A DNA stretch of 20,042 nt from Candidatus Poseidoniaceae archaeon. GTDB taxonomy: Archaea; Thermoplasmatota; Poseidoniia; Poseidoniales; Poseidoniaceae. Positions 1 through 8,538 of this stretch are shown here, one piece after another. Under the pieces are notes generated by a model. It was given only the letters and a program-made list of their open reading frames with translations. It searched no databases and was not told the origin of the DNA. The position numbers were made by a program, and so were the translations under genes. Each line of letters begins with the position of its first letter. Position 1 is the first letter of the stretch. The stretch lies in NCBI GenBank assembly GCA_030741455.1, contig JASLVI010000016.1, positions 1 to 20,042 of the forward strand, written 5' to 3'.

Positions 1-492
1 TGCAAGTTCAAACTGACCGTCACGATGAACCGCCCAGTCATCCACACGAACCATAACAGAATCCGTGGACAGTTCGTTAATGATTCCAATACTCAATTTT
101 GCGTTTGGGTGAATATCACCGGTCAAGGCAAGACCAAACCAATCGGCTTCACCGTGGAGATGGAGGACAACATACGATGATGTCTTGCAGGAAAAATGGA
201 GATGCGCTGCAACAGCATGTCCTCCAGCATGAATGTGAATATGCCCTTCTTTTCCATCACAATCAATCGTCGTCGTTTCTTCAAGAATCTCATTGAGGAA
301 GATACGTGCAATATCAGTGGCCGCTAAGGGTTGGGTGCTTTCTTTGCTCAGACCGAAATCTTCGCTTTTGACGATTGCAGTATCTACTTCTGGAATGGTC
401 TCAACACTTCCCGGATGTAGCCGAGACCATGGCGTGTAGCGCCAGAGGTGTTCGGATCGACTTGGAACAGTGGCATCGAGGTACGATGTCAT
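1..492 (-). CDS. sufD: SufD-like Fe-S cluster assembly protein, N-terminal part (cut by window start)
   Basis: An open reading frame of 164 codons runs off the window start. It begins with an ATG whose last bases overlap the sufB stop codon in an ATGA. The N-terminus reads MTSYLDATVPSRSEHLWRYT; the WRYT stretch, after a Pro-x-Arg-x-Glu-x-x-Trp pattern, is typical of SufD N-termini. The visible part ends in the beginning of the beta-helix core (histidine-rich IHIHAGGH region, then VVLHLHGEADW). SufD pairs with SufB in the cytoplasmic SufBCD scaffold that builds Fe-S clusters with the ATPase SufC. The position right after sufB supports the call strongly; sequence identity alone would be weaker because SufD N-termini vary. 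The C-terminal half, with the conserved cluster-related residues, lies outside the window. Confidence 0.85.
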   Translation of the reverse strand, partial: MTSYLDATVPSRSEHLWRYTPWSRLHPGSVETIPEVDTAIVKSEDFGLSKESTQPLAATDIARIFLNEILEETTTIDCDGKEGHIHIHAGGHAVAAHLHFSCKTSSYVVLHLHGEADWFGLALTGDIHPNAKLSIGIINELSTDSVMVRVDDWAVHRDGQFELA

Positions 493-1895
493 CCAATCGA
501 GCCCTCCATTTCTAACTCAAGGAGTCGGTTGAGTTCAACAGCATATTCCATTGGAAGTTCACGTGTGAACGGTTCAAAGAATCCATTGACGATCATGCCC
601 ATGGCTTCTTCTTCTGTATGGCCACGACTCATGAGGTAGAACAGCTGGTCGCCAGAGACTTTCGATACACTTGCTTCATGTTCAAGATCCGCACTTGCGT
701 TACCAATTTCCATGGTTGGATAGGTGTCGCTACGGCTGTCCTCATCGAGCATAAGCGCATCACAGACGACCTTTGAGCGACACCCCGATGCCTTTGGAGT
801 GACTTGCAACATTCCTCGGTAGGAGGAACGGCCACCGTTCTTTGAAATGGACTTTGAGAGGATGCTCGATGTAGTGTTTGGGGCAAGGTGATGCACCTTT
901 GCTCCAGCATCTTGATGTTGACCTTCACCGGCATAGGCAACAGAGATGACCTCTGCATGGGCGCCTTCGCCCTTGAGCAACACAGCGGGGTACTTCATGG
1001 TCAATTTTGAACCGATGTTCCCATCGACCCACTCAACGGTAGCGTTCTTGTGGGCAACACCTCGCTTGGTGACGAGATTGTAGACGTTTGCAGACCAATT
1101 TTGGACGGTAGAGTATCGAATCTTAGCCCCTTCCATGGCAATCAATTCAACAACTGCTGAATGCAAGGAATCGGTGGAATAGGTCGGTGCTGTACAACCT
1201 TCGACATAGTGAATGGATGAACCTTCATCGGCGATGATCAACGTTCGCTCAAATTGGCCCATGTTCTTGGCATTGATTCGAAAATACGCTTGAACAGGCA
1301 TTTCAACATGAACGCCCTTTGGAACATAAATGAACGAACCGCCGGACCAAACCGCGGTATTGAGTGCTGAAAACTTGTTATCGGTATGTGGGACAACCGT
1401 TCCGAAGTATTTTCGAACAATTTCAGGATATTCTTTGAGTCCAGAATCCATGTCCAAAAAGAGAACACCCTGCTCTTCGAGATCTTCTCGAATCGAGTGG
1501 TAGACGGCTTCACTTTCGTATTGCGCTGTAACGCCACCAAGCCACTTCTGTTCTGCTTCTGGAATGCCGAGTCGGTCAAACGTACGCTTGATGTCATCGG
1601 GAACATCGTCCCAATCCTTTTCGGTCTTATCAGAAGAGCGCAGGAAATAGGTCACGTTATCGAAATCGATACTTTGCAACGATTCACAATTGCCCCACGT
1701 GGGCATTTCTCGTTCCATGAAATGATGGTAAGCTTTGACACGAATTTCAGTCATCCACTCGGGTTCTTCCTTGAGTTCAGAAATGTCTCGAACGACCTGT
1801 TCGCTCAATCCCTTGTCAAAGCGAATTGTAGCAGATTCTGGATCGTGGAATCCATACTTGTAATCACCAACTGCATCCTGTGCTTCTTGTGTCAT
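489..1895 (-). CDS. sufB: SufB, Fe-S cluster assembly scaffold protein
   Basis: This is a 468-residue protein of normal SufB length. It opens with YKYGFHDPESATIRFDKGLS and EEPEWMTEIRVKAYHHF, both hallmark SufB stretches. Next come the core motifs GGSFIYVPKGVHVEMPVQAY and HYVEGCTAP, whose cysteine matches the position used for sulfur transfer in E. coli SufB. The C-terminal part contains SKVVCDALMLDEDSRSDTYP and ADLEHEASVSKVSGDQLFYL, the region contacting SufD and SufC. SufB is the main cluster-building scaffold of the cytoplasmic SufBC2D complex. The ATG start is supported by a strong GAGGTG ribosome site at 1901-1906 that overlaps the sufC stop. It lies 9 bases after sufC and overlaps sufD by 4 bases, so the three genes are almost certainly co-transcribed. 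Confidence 0.97.
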   Translation of the reverse strand: MTQEAQDAVGDYKYGFHDPESATIRFDKGLSEQVVRDISELKEEPEWMTEIRVKAYHHFMEREMPTWGNCESLQSIDFDNVTYFLRSSDKTEKDWDDVPDDIKRTFDRLGIPEAEQKWLGGVTAQYESEAVYHSIREDLEEQGVLFLDMDSGLKEYPEIVRKYFGTVVPHTDNKFSALNTAVWSGGSFIYVPKGVHVEMPVQAYFRINAKNMGQFERTLIIADEGSSIHYVEGCTAPTYSTDSLHSAVVELIAMEGAKIRYSTVQNWSANVYNLVTKRGVAHKNATVEWVDGNIGSKLTMKYPAVLLKGEGAHAEVISVAYAGEGQHQDAGAKVHHLAPNTTSSILSKSISKNGGRSSYRGMLQVTPKASGCRSKVVCDALMLDEDSRSDTYPTMEIGNASADLEHEASVSKVSGDQLFYLMSRGHTEEEAMGMIVNGFFEPFTRELPMEYAVELNRLLELEMEGSIG

Positions 1896-1900
1896 TGCAT

Positions 1901-1906
1901 CACCTC
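1901..1906 (-). promoter_or_regulatory. Ribosome binding site of sufB
   Basis: The minus strand reads GAGGTG here, five bases before the sufB ATG, and it overlaps the sufC TGA. This fixes the sufB start and suggests that sufB translation is coupled to that of sufC. Confidence 0.7.
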
Positions 1907-2648
1907 AAGCAAGGGCATCGACCCAATCATATCCTTCTTGTTCAAGTTTTACGGCGAGTTCTGGACCGCCGCTCTCGACGATTTTCCCGTCGATAAGAAC
2001 GTGAACGACATCTGGCTTAACCAAATCCAAAAGTCGTTGGTAATGTGTAATGATGAGGCAACCCGTATGTTCTGCTACAGCGTTGATCCCTTCGGCTACG
2101 ATACGAAGCGCATCGATATCAAGTCCTGAATCGGTCTCGTCGAGAAGTGCCATGTCTGGTTGTAGCATCAGCATTTGAAGAATCTCAAGACGCTTCTTTT
2201 CTCCACCGCTAAATCCGTCATTGACGTATCGTGAAAGGAATGACTTGTCCATGTCAAGTTGCTTCATCGCTTCGTTCAATTCTTTACGAAATTCTCGAGG
2301 AGAGGGTGCTTCGCCACGAACGGATGCAACGGACTTGCGTAGGAATGTTCCAACCTGAACACCAGGGATCGCAGCAGGATACTGGAAGGAAAGGAACATA
2401 CCTGCTCGGGCTCGCTCAAACACTTCCATTTCGTTGATATCTTCACCTTTGTAATGAATGGTTCCGTCAGTGATTTCGTAAGCAGGATGGCCCATGATGA
2501 CGTTCGCAAGCGTTGATTTTCCAGCACCGTTTCGTCCCATGATGGCATGGATTTCACCACGCTTAATCTCAAGGGTGATACCGTGAATAATCTGAGTCTC
2601 ACCCACATAAACGTGGAGATTTTCAACACGTAGTAAGACTTCGGTCAC
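1905..2648 (-). CDS. sufC: SufC, ABC-type ATPase of the Suf Fe-S assembly complex
   Basis: This 247-residue soluble ABC ATPase has the Walker A motif GRNGAGKST, the signature FSGGEKKR, and the Walker B/D-loop LLDETDSGLDID. The ETDSGLDID form is characteristic of SufC rather than of transport ATPases. The protein energises the SufBCD scaffold by binding SufB and SufD as a dimer, and it has no membrane partner. The start codon is GTG (MTEVLLRVENLHVYV), preceded by AGGTGAG a few bases upstream, which makes this start convincing. It is the first gene of the minus-strand suf operon and is transcribed away from the Nfu-like gene. No sufS or sufE homologue is visible, so the sulfur donor is encoded elsewhere. 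Confidence 0.97.
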   Translation of the reverse strand: MTEVLLRVENLHVYVGETQIIHGITLEIKRGEIHAIMGRNGAGKSTLANVIMGHPAYEITDGTIHYKGEDINEMEVFERARAGMFLSFQYPAAIPGVQVGTFLRKSVASVRGEAPSPREFRKELNEAMKQLDMDKSFLSRYVNDGFSGGEKKRLEILQMLMLQPDMALLDETDSGLDIDALRIVAEGINAVAEHTGCLIITHYQRLLDLVKPDVVHVLIDGKIVESGGPELAVKLEQEGYDWVDALA

Positions 2649-2754
2649 CTTCTCACCTGTTCATTGGTACCATCACCCCCTTATCAATAGATGCAATCAA
2701 TCATGATACTACGTCCTTGCAAGAATTCAAACATCACCTCGAAGTGGACCAACT
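2649..2754. promoter_or_regulatory. Divergent intergenic region between sufC and the Nfu-like gene
   Basis: This 106-base gap separates two genes reading away from each other, so both promoters should lie in it. I can see the SD-like AGGTGAG of sufC at its left end, but no convincing archaeal TATA box/BRE pair on either strand. The Nfu-like gene has no clear ribosome site before its ATG, which would fit a leaderless transcript. The regulatory role is inferred from gene layout and not from a recognised motif. Confidence 0.4.
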
Positions 2755-3219
2755 ATGGAGGACGACTTGGTCAAGGCCTACGCACTGGAAGCACAGAAGG
2801 CAATGGAAGAAGAAGCCAAGCGTCGAATTGCTGAACAGACCGATGCAGAGGAAGAAGAACGATTGCGAAACACGCGACTTGAAGAAGTGGTTGAAACAGA
2901 ACATCTCGTACCCGCCCTTCTCTCTAGATTGGGAACCGTTCGTGCTGCATTGGATGGGCATGGTGGAGGCATAGCCGTCGCTCAATGGGAGCGGGGTACA
3001 AATGGATTTGATTTCGTCCTCGATCTAACCGGAGCATGCCTTTCTTGTGGCGCTGCGCCTGGAACGTTAGAGGGTGTGCGCAACGATTTGGAAGCAGATA
3101 CTGAAGTCGAACGAATACGGTTCTCTTCATCACTTCTTGATACGTTTGATGAACTCGGTCGAGAATTTATTCTCGCTCATGGAAACGTCGAATTTGTTGA
3201 TGTTCCATCGGGCAATTGA
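2755..3219 (+). CDS. Nfu/NifU C-terminal-domain-like Fe-S scaffold protein
   Basis: This is a 154-residue protein. Residues about 1-45 are a charged helix rich in Glu, Lys and Arg that looks like a coiled coil. Residues about 52-115 resemble the NifU C-terminal (Nfu) domain: LSRLGTVRAALDGHGGGIAV, then LDLTGACLSCGAAPGTLEGV with the diagnostic Cys-x-x-Cys pair at C95 and C98. Two Nfu monomers typically share a [4Fe-4S] cluster through this motif and hand it to target proteins. A further acidic tail of about 40 residues (FDELGREFILAHGNVEFVD) lies beyond the usual domain. It sits divergently from sufCBD, which fits a role as cluster carrier. The ATG is the only good start, and no strong ribosome site precedes it. 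Confidence 0.85.
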   Translation: MEDDLVKAYALEAQKAMEEEAKRRIAEQTDAEEEERLRNTRLEEVVETEHLVPALLSRLGTVRAALDGHGGGIAVAQWERGTNGFDFVLDLTGACLSCGAAPGTLEGVRNDLEADTEVERIRFSSSLLDTFDELGREFILAHGNVEFVDVPSGN

Positions 3220-3245
3220 AATGAAATCGCTCTGGGGTTGGTTGT

Positions 3246-5489
3246 ATGGCTGCATGGAGTGATAGTGGAAGAGAGAATCCCCAACCGTGCAGAGATGGCG
3301 ATAATGGAAAATTCGAACTCATAGCCCGTGATGGTCGAGCACGAATTGGCAAACTTCACACCTCGCATGGTGTTTTAGAAACGCCTGCTTTGCTTCCTGT
3401 CATCAATCCAAATATCCGAACCATAGAACCTAGAGAGATGTGGGATCGATATGGAATTCAAGGCTTGATTACCAATTCGTACATCATCTGGAAGCATGAT
3501 GATTTGAAGCGACATGCTATGGAAAAGGGTGTTCATGACCTCATCGATTATCCCGGCGTAGTCATGACCGATTCAGGTACATTCCAATCCTACGTGTACG
3601 GCGATGTCGAGGTTGGTGTTGAAGAAATTGTAGAATTTCAACGATCAATCGGTGTCGATATCGCAACGATGCTCGATGTCTTCAGCCGCCCAGATATGAC
3701 CGAACGGGAAGTCAAGGAGGCGGTTGAAACAACGATTGAGCGCTGTGAAACGTCCCTCAAGGCTGCACAAGGTGTGATGTTGAATGGGCCGATCCAAGGT
3801 GGAATCTATCGTGATCTTCGAAAGCAATCTGCTCAAGGGATGGGTCAATTTGATTTTGCAGTTCATCCAATCGGTGGAATCGTTCCAATTATGGAGCAAC
3901 ATCGCTACAAAGACCTCGCCAAAATCATGCTTTCAACGATTGGAGATCTCCCTCCTGAACGACCTCGGCACATGTTTGGATGTGGTCATCCAATGCTTTT
4001 TGCAATGTTGATTGCACTTGGAGCTGACTTGTTTGACTCTGCAGCCTACGCTCTGTTTGCTCGAGACGACCGATTATTGTCACCACAGGGGACATATCGT
4101 TTGAGCGATCTTCATGCCTGGCCTGAGTTGGTTCCTTGCATCGTTCATCATACGCCTGAAGAAGTTCGCAAGATGGGAGATGACGAACGAACAAATCTTC
4201 TTGCTCGCTACAATCTTGAAGTGACATTAGCAGAACTTTCTCGATGCAAGCAAGCGGTTCATGAGGGGACAATATGGCAATTGGCAGAACAACGGAGCCA
4301 TCAACATCCAGCGCTTCGTGAAGCATTTTTGTGGCTAACAACACGGCCCTTTTCTTCAAGAATCTCAACCGACGTAATCGATGATTTGATTCTCGATGAT
4401 CGATCAGCTGCTCGCGACCATCATCCATATGGAGGAATCTGGGAGGACGATTGGTCGAACATCATCAACATGCAAACGCCCAGAAGAAAGAAGGGCGAAC
4501 GATGGGGAGGAGAAGATACACGTTCCCGACCCCATGTCCTTGCAGCACGCAGACAATTGCATCGAAGATGGAAGCCAATGACTTCGAATCGATGCGATGT
4601 TCTGATTTTGAATGGAAAACCGGGTCCTTGGCGTCAACGATGCGATTTGTTGGTTCTCCGATTGAAACATGTTCTTCCCGATCTCGAGATTTTTGTTCAG
4701 ACACCGTTGGGCCTTCTTCCCTACTCTTTGGAAGATCTCAATCCGTTTGCTCAAGTTGATGGGCCAACCTGGTTGTGGAAAAGGCGCCTGAATACACTCC
4801 TCCTGAGACAAGGACTGCAACGTTTCAACGTTGATGCTGATCGAATTGTCATTCTTGATGTTGGCCAAGAATCACTGATTCAGAAGGCTTCAAGTCTATT
4901 GATTAAACACGGTCTGTTGAAAGATGAAATCATCGTTGATGATGAGGTTCTCCCCGTTCTACGGGATCATTTGCGACGACGTCAAATCATTGACAAGATG
5001 GCTGTGTTACTGAATCTTGATTATGAACATGCTACAAGTCTTGTCGATTCGTGTACTTACATCATTGGCGGAACTGGTCGAGTCAAGAACGTCATCGACA
5101 AGAAAGGGCGGCATATAGTCAGTCCAAGATTGACCGATGGGGGGCTTTCGATGACGGATTTAGGTTCAAAGGCGATTTTTGAATTACGGGCAAAACTACC
5201 TGCAGAAGGTGAAGAATTCAATCCGAATTCAGGACGAGGCGAAGGCCCTCCTGTATTGGTTGTTAACCAAGACGCAGTCGAATTTATTCTTCGTGGAAGA
5301 AATGTGTTTCACGGTTTTGTAAGTGCATGCGATTCGTGGCTGAAGGCTGGTGAAGCATGCCTCATTCTCGACGAGGATGGGGCCTTGATTGGACATGGTA
5401 TTGCCCAGTGCGATGCGAATGAAGCGCTTCGTTTCAAGAAAGGAATCGCAGTACGAACGCGAAGTGATTTTTCAAAGTCGATGAAATAA
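3246..5489 (+). CDS. tgtA: Archaeosine-type tRNA-guanine transglycosylase (TgtA), long form without the zinc site
   Basis: This 747-residue protein starts at an ATG 26 bases after the Nfu-like gene. The N-terminal half is a TGT catalytic barrel: ARDGRARIGKLHTSHGVLET, PALLPVINPN, then TDSGTFQSYVYGDVEV with catalytic D109, and ADLFDSAAYALFARDDRLLS with the probable nucleophile D264. The archaeal enzyme exchanges guanine 15 in tRNA for preQ0, the first step to archaeosine. After about residue 470 come the archaeal C-terminal domains (GLLPYSLEDLNPFAQVDGP; GGTGRVKNVIDKKG) and a final PUA RNA-binding domain (RGRNVFHGF; ALRFKKGIAVRTR). Residues that bind zinc in characterised TGTs are replaced: the CxCxxC segment reads PELVPCIVHHTP (E294, V296, I299) and the histidine is Y322. 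Typical archaeal enzymes are near 580 residues, so there is extra linker sequence around residues 395-560. Confidence 0.93.
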   Translation: MAAWSDSGRENPQPCRDGDNGKFELIARDGRARIGKLHTSHGVLETPALLPVINPNIRTIEPREMWDRYGIQGLITNSYIIWKHDDLKRHAMEKGVHDLIDYPGVVMTDSGTFQSYVYGDVEVGVEEIVEFQRSIGVDIATMLDVFSRPDMTEREVKEAVETTIERCETSLKAAQGVMLNGPIQGGIYRDLRKQSAQGMGQFDFAVHPIGGIVPIMEQHRYKDLAKIMLSTIGDLPPERPRHMFGCGHPMLFAMLIALGADLFDSAAYALFARDDRLLSPQGTYRLSDLHAWPELVPCIVHHTPEEVRKMGDDERTNLLARYNLEVTLAELSRCKQAVHEGTIWQLAEQRSHQHPALREAFLWLTTRPFSSRISTDVIDDLILDDRSAARDHHPYGGIWEDDWSNIINMQTPRRKKGERWGGEDTRSRPHVLAARRQLHRRWKPMTSNRCDVLILNGKPGPWRQRCDLLVLRLKHVLPDLEIFVQTPLGLLPYSLEDLNPFAQVDGPTWLWKRRLNTLLLRQGLQRFNVDADRIVILDVGQESLIQKASSLLIKHGLLKDEIIVDDEVLPVLRDHLRRRQIIDKMAVLLNLDYEHATSLVDSCTYIIGGTGRVKNVIDKKGRHIVSPRLTDGGLSMTDLGSKAIFELRAKLPAEGEEFNPNSGRGEGPPVLVVNQDAVEFILRGRNVFHGFVSACDSWLKAGEACLILDEDGALIGHGIAQCDANEALRFKKGIAVRTRSDFSKSMK

Positions 5490-5540
5490 CGTGAAGTGAA
5501 AGAATTCAAAGGCTTCCTTTCAGTGTATTCAGCGAAGACA

Positions 5541-6551
5541 ATGTCAAAGGACCTCATTATCGAGACCAATGCGTTGACCAAATCCTATGGTCCGCACGTT
5601 GCACTCGATCAATTGAACCTCGAAGTTCAACGGGGTGCAACAGGACTGCTGGGTCCAAATGGAGCCGGAAAATCAACGTTTTTCAAAACCATACTTGGCC
5701 TCATTCAAGCAACTTCTGGTGAAGGCTATGTGCTTGGCCACGATATTCGTACCGAAGGATTGGAGATTCGATCAAAAATTGGCTATATGCCTGAATACGA
5801 TGCACTTGATGATGACATGGACGCCATTCATCAGGTTCGATACAGTGGTGAATTGCTCGGAATGAATCCAGTTGTTGCTATGTCAAGAGCCCATACAGCA
5901 ATGGAATATGTTGGTCTCGGAGAGTTACGCTATCGCCCCATCTCCTCGTTTTCTACCGGAATGAAGCAAGCAACAAAATTGGCCTGTGCAATCATTCACG
6001 ATCCGGAACTCATCATTGCCGACGAACCTTCCAACGGGCTTGATGCAGATTCTCGCCAGGCGATGTTGGACACGCTCTCGAACATGGTCAATACTGGAAA
6101 TCGTTCTGTTTTGATGGCGAGTCACTTGATGGATGATGTCGAACGAGTATGCGAGAACATTGTACTCTTGCACAAAGGAAAACTTGCTGCTCAAGGAAGA
6201 ATTGAAGATTTGAAAGCCATCGATCGTGAAATTGAAATTCATGTATGGGGTATGGCCAATGAACTTGAACAAGCATTAGGGAAGGACGGTCTTGAAGTTC
6301 GTCGCGAAGGTCGAATGATGCGTATTCGTCACGATGATGAAAAAACAACCCATCGTATCCTCAAGTGTGCTGCTGATACAGGTGCGCAAATTCGCCGAAT
6401 GCATGAATACGAAGCATCACTTGAAGATCTTTTCATTGTCATTATGGAACGTTTTGGTTATGGCGTTAAGTCAAGCGAAGATTTGCTCGCATCTCCTGCT
6501 GAAGCGCGAAAGGTGGATGCGCCTGAATCGATGGGAGGTTCTGGAGCATGA
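5541..6551 (+). CDS. ABC transporter ATP-binding protein (first ATPase of the exporter cassette)
   Basis: This is a 336-residue ABC ATPase of the ABC-2/CcmA-NatA type. Walker A is GPNGAGKST (residues 38-46), the signature is FSTGMKQ (137-143), Walker B is LIIADEPSNGLD with D161-E162, and the H-loop is in MASHLMDD. A C-terminal region of about 110 residues (REIEIHVWG, ASLEDLFIVIMERFGYG) follows the ATPase domain, as in many ABC-2 ATPases. I prefer the ATG at 5541 (MSKDLIIETNALTKSYG) because the ATPase domain begins right after it. A GTG at 5496 would add 15 residues with no domain support. It overlaps the next gene, a membrane protein, by ATGA. It should power export or another membrane process; the substrate is unknown. 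Confidence 0.93.
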   Translation: MSKDLIIETNALTKSYGPHVALDQLNLEVQRGATGLLGPNGAGKSTFFKTILGLIQATSGEGYVLGHDIRTEGLEIRSKIGYMPEYDALDDDMDAIHQVRYSGELLGMNPVVAMSRAHTAMEYVGLGELRYRPISSFSTGMKQATKLACAIIHDPELIIADEPSNGLDADSRQAMLDTLSNMVNTGNRSVLMASHLMDDVERVCENIVLLHKGKLAAQGRIEDLKAIDREIEIHVWGMANELEQALGKDGLEVRREGRMMRIRHDDEKTTHRILKCAADTGAQIRRMHEYEASLEDLFIVIMERFGYGVKSSEDLLASPAEARKVDAPESMGGSGA

Positions 6552-7552
6552 CCGAAGAGCCAACCTTTGACGCATCGGCACCCATTACGGGCAAAGGACG
6601 TATGGATACGGCATGGGGTTCCGATTCAGCCGATCAAGCCACGGTCGCTAAACCAAAGGCCAAAACTGGTCAAGTGTTTGAACAAGTGTACGTTCCATGG
6701 GAGGGTACACTGAATCCTCGATGGATGCGAAATTGGGCTATTTTCCGTCATCATGTACTCGGTATTATTCGAAAGGGGCACCGTCCTTGGGGGGTTCCAA
6801 CGAAACTCGTGCTTATTTTTGTCCTCATTGCATCGATGACCGATGTGGCGCTCACACTTCTTTTTGCAGTGATTGGAGAGCCAAGTTTGTACGAATTATG
6901 GGGTGTGGGCCGAAATAATCTCTATGCGCACGTACTCGGTTTCTTCCCAAGAAATATGCTGTTTTATCCACTTGTTGCAGCATTGCTTGTTGGTGGTGTC
7001 ATCTCTGAGGACCGTTCCAATGGGACGAGTGCGCTTTACTTTTCGAGACCCATCAATCGATTTGACTATGTAGGTATGAAATTTTTAGCTGTAGCAACCA
7101 TACAGAGTTTGATCATCATCGGTACGCTATTCCTCTACTACTTTGCGGACATTTTGTCGATGGGACGTGGATGGGCTTGGATTTTGGATACATTCCCGAT
7201 GTTCCTCACTACGGTCTTTTGTGCACTCCTTTTGATCATCACCTACACCAGTATTGGTCTTGCACTTTCTTCGGTTTCTCGAGGTAAATTCTTCCCAGGC
7301 ATTGCCTTACTCGCAGTCCTCTTGGGGACCAAAACATTAGCAGCAATTGTGGAAGGCCTGTTCGATCGCTCCATTCTCTATCTGCTTTCACCATACGATT
7401 CTCTCGCTCATGTAGGTCAAGCGTTGATTGGGACCAATGTTATGTACAACCATCCATGGATATGGTCGCTCGTTTCCGTTATTGCAATCAATGCTGTTTC
7501 CTTGTATGTGCTCAGTGTTCGCGTTTCTTCAATGGAGGTGACGCGTGAATGA
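6548..7552 (+). CDS. ABC-2-like membrane protein (first permease of the exporter cassette)
   Basis: This 334-residue membrane protein has a polar N-terminal tail of about 75 residues, probably cytoplasmic. About six hydrophobic segments follow, including LVLIFVLIASMTDVALTLLF, FYPLVAALLVGGVI, SLIIIGTLFLYYFADI, FLTTVFCALLLIITYTSIGL, FFPGIALLAVLLGTKTLAAI and IWSLVSVIAINAVSLYVLSV. The stretch GGVISEDRSNGTSALYFSRP between membrane segments matches the conserved loop of ABC-2 permeases (ISEERExGTxxxLLxxP pattern). It overlaps the flanking ATPase genes by 4 bases on each side (ATGA), so it is almost certainly translated with them and pairs with one or both. The substrate cannot be read from the sequence. 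Confidence 0.88.
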   Translation: MTEEPTFDASAPITGKGRMDTAWGSDSADQATVAKPKAKTGQVFEQVYVPWEGTLNPRWMRNWAIFRHHVLGIIRKGHRPWGVPTKLVLIFVLIASMTDVALTLLFAVIGEPSLYELWGVGRNNLYAHVLGFFPRNMLFYPLVAALLVGGVISEDRSNGTSALYFSRPINRFDYVGMKFLAVATIQSLIIIGTLFLYYFADILSMGRGWAWILDTFPMFLTTVFCALLLIITYTSIGLALSSVSRGKFFPGIALLAVLLGTKTLAAIVEGLFDRSILYLLSPYDSLAHVGQALIGTNVMYNHPWIWSLVSVIAINAVSLYVLSVRVSSMEVTRE

Positions 7553-8538
7553 TTCCAGATTTAGCACAAGAAGGAGCGGCGGTGGAAAAGGAGTGGGTTC
7601 CTGAATCACAAGCACCAGTCGTTATGTTCAACAATGTTGGGAAAACCTACGGCCGTTACCAAGCAATCGGAGGAATTTCACTTGCATTGAGTGGGGGCGT
7701 CACTGGTATTCTTGGACTCAATGGTGCTGGAAAATCTACTCTGTTCAAACTCTTGATGGGTAAACTCCGACCGACGCAAGGTGAAGTTCGTTTGTTTGGA
7801 ACAAATCCTTGGAAGAATCCAGCACCATATGCTCGAGTGGGGTACGTTCCTGAAAATGAAAACATGCACGACTGGATGACTGCATTTGAGTTTGTTTCGA
7901 CCTTTGCCCGCCTCCACGGATTGACTCGAGATGAAGCAAAGAACGAGGCTGAGCGCGTATTGGAATTTGTTGGTCTCTCCGATGTTATGCACAAAAAAAT
8001 CGGTCGCTACTCGAAAGGAATGCGACAACGTGCAAAGATTGCTCATGCACTTGTCAACGATCCTGATTTGATCATTCTCGATGAACCGCTGCAGGGGTGT
8101 GACCCGCTTGCACGTACGACGATTATGAATGTCATCCGAGAACTAGGGCGTATGGGTCGTACCGTTTTGCTAAGTAGCCATATTTTATCCGAAATTGAAC
8201 GGATAACGGAGCAGATTGTCATCCTCCATCAAGGTCGTTTGTTGGCCATTGGCAACCTTCACGCAATACGTGAGCAATTGGATAATATTCCACATACGAT
8301 TGAAATTGAATGTGATGATGCGAAAGCACTCGCAAGAGATGTCCTTAATCTCGAAGTGGTACATGGACTTCAGTTCCCAAGTTCATCGAAGTTGAAAATT
8401 TTCACGCATCATCTCGGGGAATTCCATCAACGGCTACCAAAAATAATCGTCGATAATGAACACAATGTTATGGCCATCAACAATCCTGATGATGACCTTC
8501 AGTCCATCCTCAAGTACCTTACAGGAGGGGTTCGATGA
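7549..8538 (+). CDS. ABC transporter ATP-binding protein (second ATPase of the exporter cassette)
   Basis: This is a 329-residue ABC ATPase. After about 25 leader residues the domain runs with Walker A GLNGAGKST (56-64), signature YSKGMRQR, Walker B LIILDEP (D178-E179), D-loop LQGCDPLA in place of the common SNGLDP, and H-loop in SSHILSE. All catalytic residues appear intact. The C-terminal region (about 240-329) is divergent from that of the first ATPase in the cassette, so the two are not a recent duplication. It overlaps its neighbours by ATGA on both sides. The most economical reading is a heteromeric transporter with two different ATPases and two different membrane subunits, but two separate transporters in one operon are possible. 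Confidence 0.93.
   Translation: MIPDLAQEGAAVEKEWVPESQAPVVMFNNVGKTYGRYQAIGGISLALSGGVTGILGLNGAGKSTLFKLLMGKLRPTQGEVRLFGTNPWKNPAPYARVGYVPENENMHDWMTAFEFVSTFARLHGLTRDEAKNEAERVLEFVGLSDVMHKKIGRYSKGMRQRAKIAHALVNDPDLIILDEPLQGCDPLARTTIMNVIRELGRMGRTVLLSSHILSEIERITEQIVILHQGRLLAIGNLHAIREQLDNIPHTIEIECDDAKALARDVLNLEVVHGLQFPSSSKLKIFTHHLGEFHQRLPKIIVDNEHNVMAINNPDDDLQSILKYLTGGVR

Noticed and set aside
1386..2129. A 247-codon open frame on the plus strand opposite sufB and sufC
   Set aside because: It lies antisense to two certain genes, spans their junction and has no recognisable motif; it is a shadow frame.
5496..5540. GTG start extending the first ATPase by 15 residues
   Set aside because: The ATPase domain begins right after the ATG at 5541 and the added residues have no domain match; leaderless or weak-SD initiation at 5541 is more likely.
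5949..5969. FSTGMKQ signature read as a damaged LSGGQ motif
   Set aside because: Variants such as SxGMxQ are common and functional in ABC-2 type ATPases; Walker A, Walker B and H-loop are intact.
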